A stretch of DNA of 18,725 bases from SIG587 sp045531585 (GTDB lineage Bacteria > Bacillota > Clostridia > Oscillospirales > Acutalibacteraceae), in contig JAZSEH010000047.1 of NCBI GenBank assembly GCA_045531585.1, positions 1 through 18,725 of the forward strand, written 5' to 3'. The notes beneath the pieces are model-generated. The model did not search any database. It saw only the letters and a list, made by a program, of their open reading frames with translations, and was not told where the DNA came from. The stretch's first letter is position 1. Each line of letters opens with the position of its first letter. Shown piece after piece: positions 15,688-18,725 of this stretch. Position numbers and translations under genes: made by a program.

Positions 15688-15725
15688 CAAAACAAAAGAT
15701 GTGCTACCGTTATGATAGCACATCT
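15688..15725 (-). terminator. Terminator-like hairpin in front of the membrane-protein genes
   Basis: A perfect 10-bp stem (15697-15706 with 15716-15725) is followed on the minus strand by TTTGTTTT and then directly by the GGGGTGA ribosome site of the gene at 15099-15677. It sits 22 bases after the stop of the rubrerythrin remnant, so it is probably that lost gene's terminator. It could alternatively act as an attenuator. Confidence 0.6.
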
Positions 15726-15747
15726 CAGGTGATTTTTCAATCGGATA

Positions 15748-15807
15748 TTACTTAAAATAACGGTTTAAAAGTCCCTCAAAAGCCTTGCCGTGACGAGCTT
15801 CATCACG
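15748..15807 (-). pseudogene. 3' remnant of a second rubrerythrin gene
   Basis: The last 20 codons of a rubrerythrin gene survive: 18 of 20 residues (RDEARHGKAFEGLL, then RYFK, to the stop) match the intact rbr at 17211-17753. Nucleotide identity is about 48 of 60, rising to 31 of 33 over 15774-15806. Upstream the frame continues into unrelated AT-rich sequence, so the diiron domain and rubredoxin domain are gone. The silent differences suggest a diverged paralogue that was deleted or replaced, not a fresh copy. The hairpin at 15688-15725 probably was its terminator. Confidence 0.8.
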
Positions 15808-16037
15808 AAAAATGCTCAAAAAAACAGTATTTAAGCCACTTTTTTGAAAATTACACACTTTGACACACACTAAAACTGTTTCTGTGTTATAGAAAATTTT
15901 GATATGAGGAAAACTATAAGAAAGAAACAAGTTCAATATTTAATCATTTTGATACGTTGACTTTCATTAATAAATATAGTGCGATTAATCAAAAGAATTC
16001 AAAATTTACGAGGTGTGCTATGAAAAATAAAATCACA
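15808..16037. other. AT-rich gene-poor stretch with an orphan start site
   Basis: There is no convincing gene. On the plus strand a GAGGTG site precedes an ATG at 16020 and a 19-codon frame that runs into the end of the lipoprotein gene. It may be the 5' scrap of a lost gene. Nothing else is recognised. Confidence 0.3.
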
Positions 16038-16604
16038 TTATTTTTCAGTGCCTCTAATGTACTCTACAACCTTCGATAAAGAAGCTACCTCGGTGGAAGT
16101 TTGGGAAATTTCGTCTACTTCAATTAAATATCGAGTATTCTTATACCAATCAGCACCGGATTTATAATTCTTTTCTGCTATTTGAATGTTGTAATATATA
16201 TCGCAAATTTCAATATAACCATTTTCATTAGTTAACATACCGTCGATATAACTTCCTTCGCGATATGGGTCGATAATACTAAAGGTTCCTTCATCTACTA
16301 TACACTTATACCCAGCAGTATTGATGAATGCGTCAACGGTCTTCCAATCGCGTTCAACCTTTTCGCCTGCAATAGGAACAAACACTTTGTATAGGAGAGC
16401 CCATTGTTCATCGTACGAGTCGGGAATTTCCACATCAGTGGGATTTATTATCTCGGGTGTTTTTTGTGTTTGTGATGTTGCAGTATTGGGGGTTGTGGCG
16501 GCAGTTTTATCGGTTTTGCCTGAGTTATCTTTTGAAGTGTCTACACAGCCCACTAAGCTGAGGACAAGGACCAATATGAATATGATTGCTAATAACTTTT
16601 TCAA
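16038..16604 (-). CDS. Putative lipoprotein, unknown function
   Basis: The 188-residue protein has a lysine start, a hydrophobic signal segment and a lipobox LSLVGC with C20 as the lipidated cysteine. A Thr/Ser/Lys linker (about 21-55) follows, then a soluble domain of about 130 residues with no family I recognise. The start is TTG (16602-16604), preceded by AAAGGGGG at 8 bases. It should be anchored to the outer face of the membrane. It stands alone between two rubrerythrin-derived sequences and next to a MITE, in AT-rich DNA, so it may be part of an acquired segment. Confidence 0.75.
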   Translation of the reverse strand: MKKLLAIIFILVLVLSLVGCVDTSKDNSGKTDKTAATTPNTATSQTQKTPEIINPTDVEIPDSYDEQWALLYKVFVPIAGEKVERDWKTVDAFINTAGYKCIVDEGTFSIIDPYREGSYIDGMLTNENGYIEICDIYYNIQIAEKNYKSGADWYKNTRYLIEVDEISQTSTEVASLSKVVEYIRGTEK

Positions 16605-16880
16605 TTAAAGTTCCCCCTTTGAATCTGGATTTGCTAAAATCACTATATTATATGTACAGTATAGCATAACCCTCTTTTTTTAAGCCGTTTTGTTAATGTT
16701 CTGAAAAATCAAAGGGCTAACCGCCTACCTTTATATAGGTTCACCTTATTCCAAAAGCATTTTACCACATAAAATCATATTTTTCAACATATATTCACAA
16801 ACTTCTAAGATTAAATCAATTTTGTATTATACCTTGCGATACACACACCGCCTAAAACATAATTTTTTATATTCTTTTTA
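16605..16880 (-). promoter_or_regulatory. Promoter and long leader of the lipoprotein gene
   Basis: On the minus strand TTGAAA (16782-16787), a 17-base spacer and TAAAAT (16759-16764), with TGG before the -10, make a plausible promoter. It leaves a leader of about 150 bases. Within it GGCGGTTAGCC and an ACGGCT about 35 bases later can pair (AGCC with GGCT). A small AGGT/ACCT hairpin lies before them. No known riboswitch is recognised. 16790-16880 shows nothing else. Confidence 0.45.
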
Positions 16881-16941
16881 AGGGGCTGTAAAAAAACAGC
16901 CGTGCGATAAATTGTGGGTTATCGGGCAAATTTGCGGTTTA

Positions 16942-16971
16942 GGAGGCCGTCCCCGGACGGGGAAGGCCTCC
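16942..16971. repeat. GC-rich hairpin in the MITE core
   Basis: A 7-bp stem GGAGGCC/GGCCTCC continues after one mismatch with five more pairs (TCCCC/GGGGA) to a GGAC tetraloop. Its GC content contrasts sharply with the AT-rich element around it. Confidence 0.65.
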
Positions 16972-17022
16972 GAGGTAACATCTTCAAACTATAATTTATC
17001 TGTCTAATATATTTATAAACAT

Positions 17023-17070
17023 AAAAATCTGCAACGAAAGGGCTTTTCTATCCTTTTATTGCAGATTTTT
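17023..17070. repeat. Long inverted repeat in the MITE
   Basis: A 12-bp perfect stem (17023-17034 with 17059-17070) continues after one mismatch with a further six pairs to a ten-base loop. Flanking A and T runs would let it act as a terminator in either direction. Confidence 0.6.
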
Positions 17071-17142
17071 CATTTTATTTTATTTGTATTTTAAGTTTTT
17101 AATAAACTTTGTTTTTTTACAGCCCCTATCATCAATTTTATT

Positions 17143-17181
17143 GCAAAAGAAAAGGACACCCACCAAAGCGGTGGATGTCCT
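17143..17181 (-). terminator. Intrinsic terminator of the perR-rbr operon
   Basis: A 12-bp stem with one mismatch (17153-17164 with 17170-17181) and a five-base loop is followed on the minus strand by TTTTCTTTTG. It lies 29 bases after the rbr stop. Confidence 0.8.
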
Positions 17182-17210
17182 GAAACCCCTTATTTTATGC
17201 GGTTTTTCGC

Positions 17211-17753
17211 TTATTTGAAGTAACGAGCGAGGAGACCCTCAAATGCCTTGCCGTGACGAGCTTCATCGCGGGCCATTTCGTGAACGGTATCGTGGATAGC
17301 GTCAAGGCCAAGCTCCTTAGCAAGCTTTGCAAGCTCGGTCTTGCCTGCGGTTGCGCCGTTCTCGGCATCTACACGAAGCTCAAGATTCTTCTTTGTGGAA
17401 TCGGTTACAACCTCACCTAAAAGCTCGGCAAACTTGGAAGCGTGCTCTGCCTCCTCATAAGCGGCCTTTTCCCAATAAAGACCGATTTCGGGATAACCCT
17501 CTCTATGAGCAACACGTGCCATTGCAAGGTACATACCAACCTCACAGCACTCGCCCTCAAAATTGGCGCGAAGGCCTTCGATAATTCTTTCATCAACGCC
17601 CTTGGCTACGCCTACAACGTGCTCAGCAGCCCAGGTCTTCTCCCCTGCCTGCTCATTGAACTTTTCAGCAGGAACACGGCACTGGGGGCAATTTGCGGGA
17701 GGAGTATCTCCCTCATGAACGTAACCACATACACTGCAAACCCATTTTTTCAT
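17211..17753 (-). CDS. rbr: Reverse rubrerythrin (N-terminal rubredoxin plus diiron peroxidase)
   Basis: This cytoplasmic NAD(P)H-dependent hydrogen peroxide reductase protects anaerobes from oxygen. The 180-residue protein starts with a rubredoxin domain (C6, C9, C22, C25 as CxxCG and CPQC), then a ferritin-like diiron domain with ANFEGECCEVGMY, YEEAEHA and HEMARDEARHG supplying Glu and His ligands. The rubredoxin-first order marks the reverse type known from Clostridium. The start is set at the ATG at 17751-17753: a longer frame to 17768 would begin inside the GGAGG ribosome site itself. It lies 33 bases after perR with no terminator between, so PerR and its classic target share one message. 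A decayed second copy lies at 15748-15807. Confidence 0.95.
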   Translation of the reverse strand: MKKWVCSVCGYVHEGDTPPANCPQCRVPAEKFNEQAGEKTWAAEHVVGVAKGVDERIIEGLRANFEGECCEVGMYLAMARVAHREGYPEIGLYWEKAAYEEAEHASKFAELLGEVVTDSTKKNLELRVDAENGATAGKTELAKLAKELGLDAIHDTVHEMARDEARHGKAFEGLLARYFK

Positions 17754-17786
17754 AATTTTTTCCTCCATAATAATAAAATTTTTAAT

Positions 17787-18164
17787 TTAGCAATTTTTAC
17801 AATCACTACATATTCCTTCAAAGACACAGGTGGCGGATTCTATCTGCACGTTCAGCTCCTGCTCCACTGCTTTATACGGTATAAGGCCGATTGCCGAAAC
17901 GTCCAATATTGAATGACAGCGCTTACAGTAAAAATGCAGATGCTCACTTACGTCGGCATCAAACCGCTCAATCCCTGCAAAAACGCCAAGACTTACTATC
18001 TTTCCGCTTTGCTGAAGGTTTGAAAGATTTCTGTATACCGTGCCAAGGCTTATATTTGGAATAAGCTTTCGCGTTTCCTCATAAACCCAAGCGGCACCGG
18101 GATGGGTTTTTGTGCCCGAAAGCACCTGTAAAACCGCTTCTCGCTGTCTTGAATAGTTAGCCAT
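17787..18164 (-). CDS. perR: PerR-type peroxide-sensing Fur-family repressor
   Basis: This is a metal-dependent repressor that is released from DNA when peroxide oxidises its regulatory site. It has the winged helix (ISLGTVYRNLSNLQQSGK) and a dimerisation domain with EHLHF metal-ligand histidines. Two Cys pairs (CKRC near 80 and CSDC near 120, plus a terminal Cys) serve as the structural zinc site. A histidine in THPGA corresponds to the oxidisable H37 of Bacillus PerR. Two adjacent ATGs are possible. The second (18162-18164) is preferred because AAGGAG is too close to the first (18165-18167). The rubrerythrin partner gene and the PerR-box-like palindrome in its own promoter support PerR over Fur or Zur. 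Confidence 0.85.
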   Translation of the reverse strand: MANYSRQREAVLQVLSGTKTHPGAAWVYEETRKLIPNISLGTVYRNLSNLQQSGKIVSLGVFAGIERFDADVSEHLHFYCKRCHSILDVSAIGLIPYKAVEQELNVQIESATCVFEGICSDCKNC

Positions 18165-18180
18165 CATCGTCTCCTTTTAA

Positions 18181-18201
18181 AAATAGTAATGATTACTGTT
18201 T
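18181..18201. promoter_or_regulatory. PerR-box-like operator
   Basis: A 21-base palindrome with a central G: 10 bases on each side with a single mismatched pair, core AGTAAT-G-ATTACT. This matches the 7-1-7 layout of Fur/PerR boxes. It covers the predicted start of the perR transcript, implying autoregulation of perR-rbr. Confidence 0.75.
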
Positions 18202-18203
18202 TT

Positions 18204-18231
18204 ATTATATCAAAATCCTCTCATTTGTCAA
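18204..18231 (-). promoter_or_regulatory. Sigma-A promoter of perR-rbr
   Basis: On the minus strand TTGACA (18226-18231), a 16-base spacer and TATAAT (18204-18209). The PerR-box-like site lies immediately downstream. Confidence 0.8.
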
Positions 18232-18266
18232 TACTTTTTTTAAAAAAATTTTAAAAAATTTTTAGG

Positions 18267-18295
18267 TTGACAAAGAGCATTAAATTTGAGATAAT
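18267..18295 (+). promoter_or_regulatory. Sigma-A promoter of rex
   Basis: TTGACA (18267-18272), a 17-base spacer and GATAAT (18290-18295), preceded by long A and T tracts (18234-18263) like an UP element. No Rex box (TTGTGA-type palindrome) is visible. Confidence 0.75.
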
Positions 18296-18324
18296 AAACT
18301 GTAATTTTATTAGGAGGCGACATT

Positions 18325-18725
18325 GTGTATTCACAGAGTATTTCGCCCTCTGTAATTAAGCGGCTTCCCCGTTATTACAGATTTTTAGGCGAGCTTAAAT
18401 CACAAGGAATGACGCGCATATCCTCTAAAGAATTGTCCCAGCGTATGGGGCTTACTGCAAGCCAGATAAGGCAGGACCTTAATTGCTTTGGCGGTTTTGG
18501 TCAGCAGGGCTATGGATATAATGTGGAATATTTGTACAGTGAAATCGGTAATATTCTCGGACTTAACCAAAAGCACCAACTCATCATTATCGGAGCGGGA
18601 AATTTGGGACAGGCACTTTTAAATTACAATAATTTTGCCAGAAGAGGTTTTATTTTCAAAGGTATTTTTGATCAGAATCCGGAATTGCATGGTACAAAGA
18701 TAGGCGGTTTAGAAGTTCTTCCAAT
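18325..18725 (+). CDS. rex: Redox-sensing transcriptional repressor Rex (5' part, cut by window edge)
   Basis: Rex binds DNA according to the NADH/NAD+ ratio and controls fermentation genes in Firmicutes. The 133 visible codons give an N-terminal winged helix (IKRLPRYYRFLGELK, then RISSKELSQRMGLTASQIRQDL), the family hallmark FGGFGQQGYGYNVEYL near residues 55-70, and the start of the Rossmann domain with GAGNLG at 90-95. These match Rex closely. The start is GTG (18325-18327), preceded by TAGGAGG at good spacing. The frame is open to the right edge, so the C-terminal NADH-binding part is outside the window. It is divergent from perR. Confidence 0.93.
   Translation, partial: MYSQSISPSVIKRLPRYYRFLGELKSQGMTRISSKELSQRMGLTASQIRQDLNCFGGFGQQGYGYNVEYLYSEIGNILGLNQKHQLIIIGAGNLGQALLNYNNFARRGFIFKGIFDQNPELHGTKIGGLEVLP

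Larger units (their letters stand above)
16881..17127. mobile_element. MITE-like element, 247 bp with 18-bp terminal inverted repeats
   Basis: The ends are perfect 18-bp inverted repeats (16881-16898 and 17110-17127) beginning AGGGGCTGT and followed by seven A. The element has no coding capacity and contains two large hairpins (16942-16971 and 17023-17070). The GGGGCTGT terminus is similar to ends of some IS families such as IS1182, but no transposase is present, so any helper would act in trans. A target-site duplication is not clear. It sits just downstream of the rbr terminator. Confidence 0.7.

Noticed and set aside
15678..15740. N-terminal extension of the 15099-15677 membrane protein
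   Set aside because: It reads through a terminator-like hairpin and the ribosome site; the internal ATG is clearly better.
15808..15936. A 62-codon frame ending in the rubrerythrin tail, read as an intact small gene
   Set aside because: Only the last 20 codons match rubrerythrin; the first 42 are unrelated AT-rich sequence with no clear ribosome site.
16020..16079. A 19-codon plus-strand peptide behind a GAGGTG site
   Set aside because: No promoter at proper spacing, and it runs into the end of the lipoprotein gene on the other strand; kept only as a possible gene scrap.
1..18725. CRISPR array, prophage, tRNA genes or a complete insertion sequence
   Set aside because: No regularly spaced direct repeats, phage structural genes, tRNA-like cloverleaf or transposase frame was seen.

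Overview
The window looks like a chromosomal segment of a low-GC, anaerobic, endospore-forming Firmicute, most likely Clostridia (Oscillospirales/Ruminococcaceae-like). The grounds are a spoIIAA-spoIIAB-sigF operon, a valS-folC pair, a reverse rubrerythrin next to a PerR-type Fur protein and a Rex repressor, strong AGGAGG-type Shine-Dalgarno sites, frequent TTG/GTG starts and near-consensus sigma-A promoters. Taxonomy is inferred from gene content and order only.

Layout. (1) 1-276: promoter, A-rich UP region and leader of what is probably an rRNA operon leaving the window to the left on the minus strand. (2) 277-5759, minus strand: forespore sigma factor operon (anti-anti-sigma, anti-sigma kinase, sigma-F), then folC and valS with its own promoter. 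(3) 5781-10255: topoisomerase IV-like pair parE-parC (minus), with a possible plus-strand small RNA between parC and valS. (4) 10284-12853, minus strand: a two-gene operon (SGNH esterase plus a putative alpha/alpha-barrel protein) behind a promoter bracketed by a 10-bp inverted repeat, then a GNAT acetyltransferase. (5) 12865-14371, plus strand: a membrane-anchored surface protein. (6) 14395-17127: an AT-rich, disturbed stretch with two small membrane proteins sharing a leader sequence, a lipoprotein, the 3' remnant of a second rubrerythrin gene, another decayed C-terminus and a 247-bp MITE-like element. (7) 17145-18725: an oxidative-stress/redox cluster, the perR-rbr operon (minus) diverging from rex (plus, cut by the right edge), with a PerR-box-like palindrome at the start of the perR transcript.

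How the genes work together. The spoIIA genes form the classic partner-switching module that controls the first forespore sigma factor. ParE and ParC should form one heterotetramer. PerR, rubrerythrin and Rex cover peroxide sensing, peroxide reduction and NADH/NAD+ sensing. Most of the window is housekeeping. The least ordinary parts are the 14.4-17.1 kb stretch, the divergent ParE/ParC, the possible plus-strand RNA at 5781-5884 and the uncharacterised esterase/alpha-alpha-barrel operon. I did not find a convincing new multi-gene defence or biosynthetic system.
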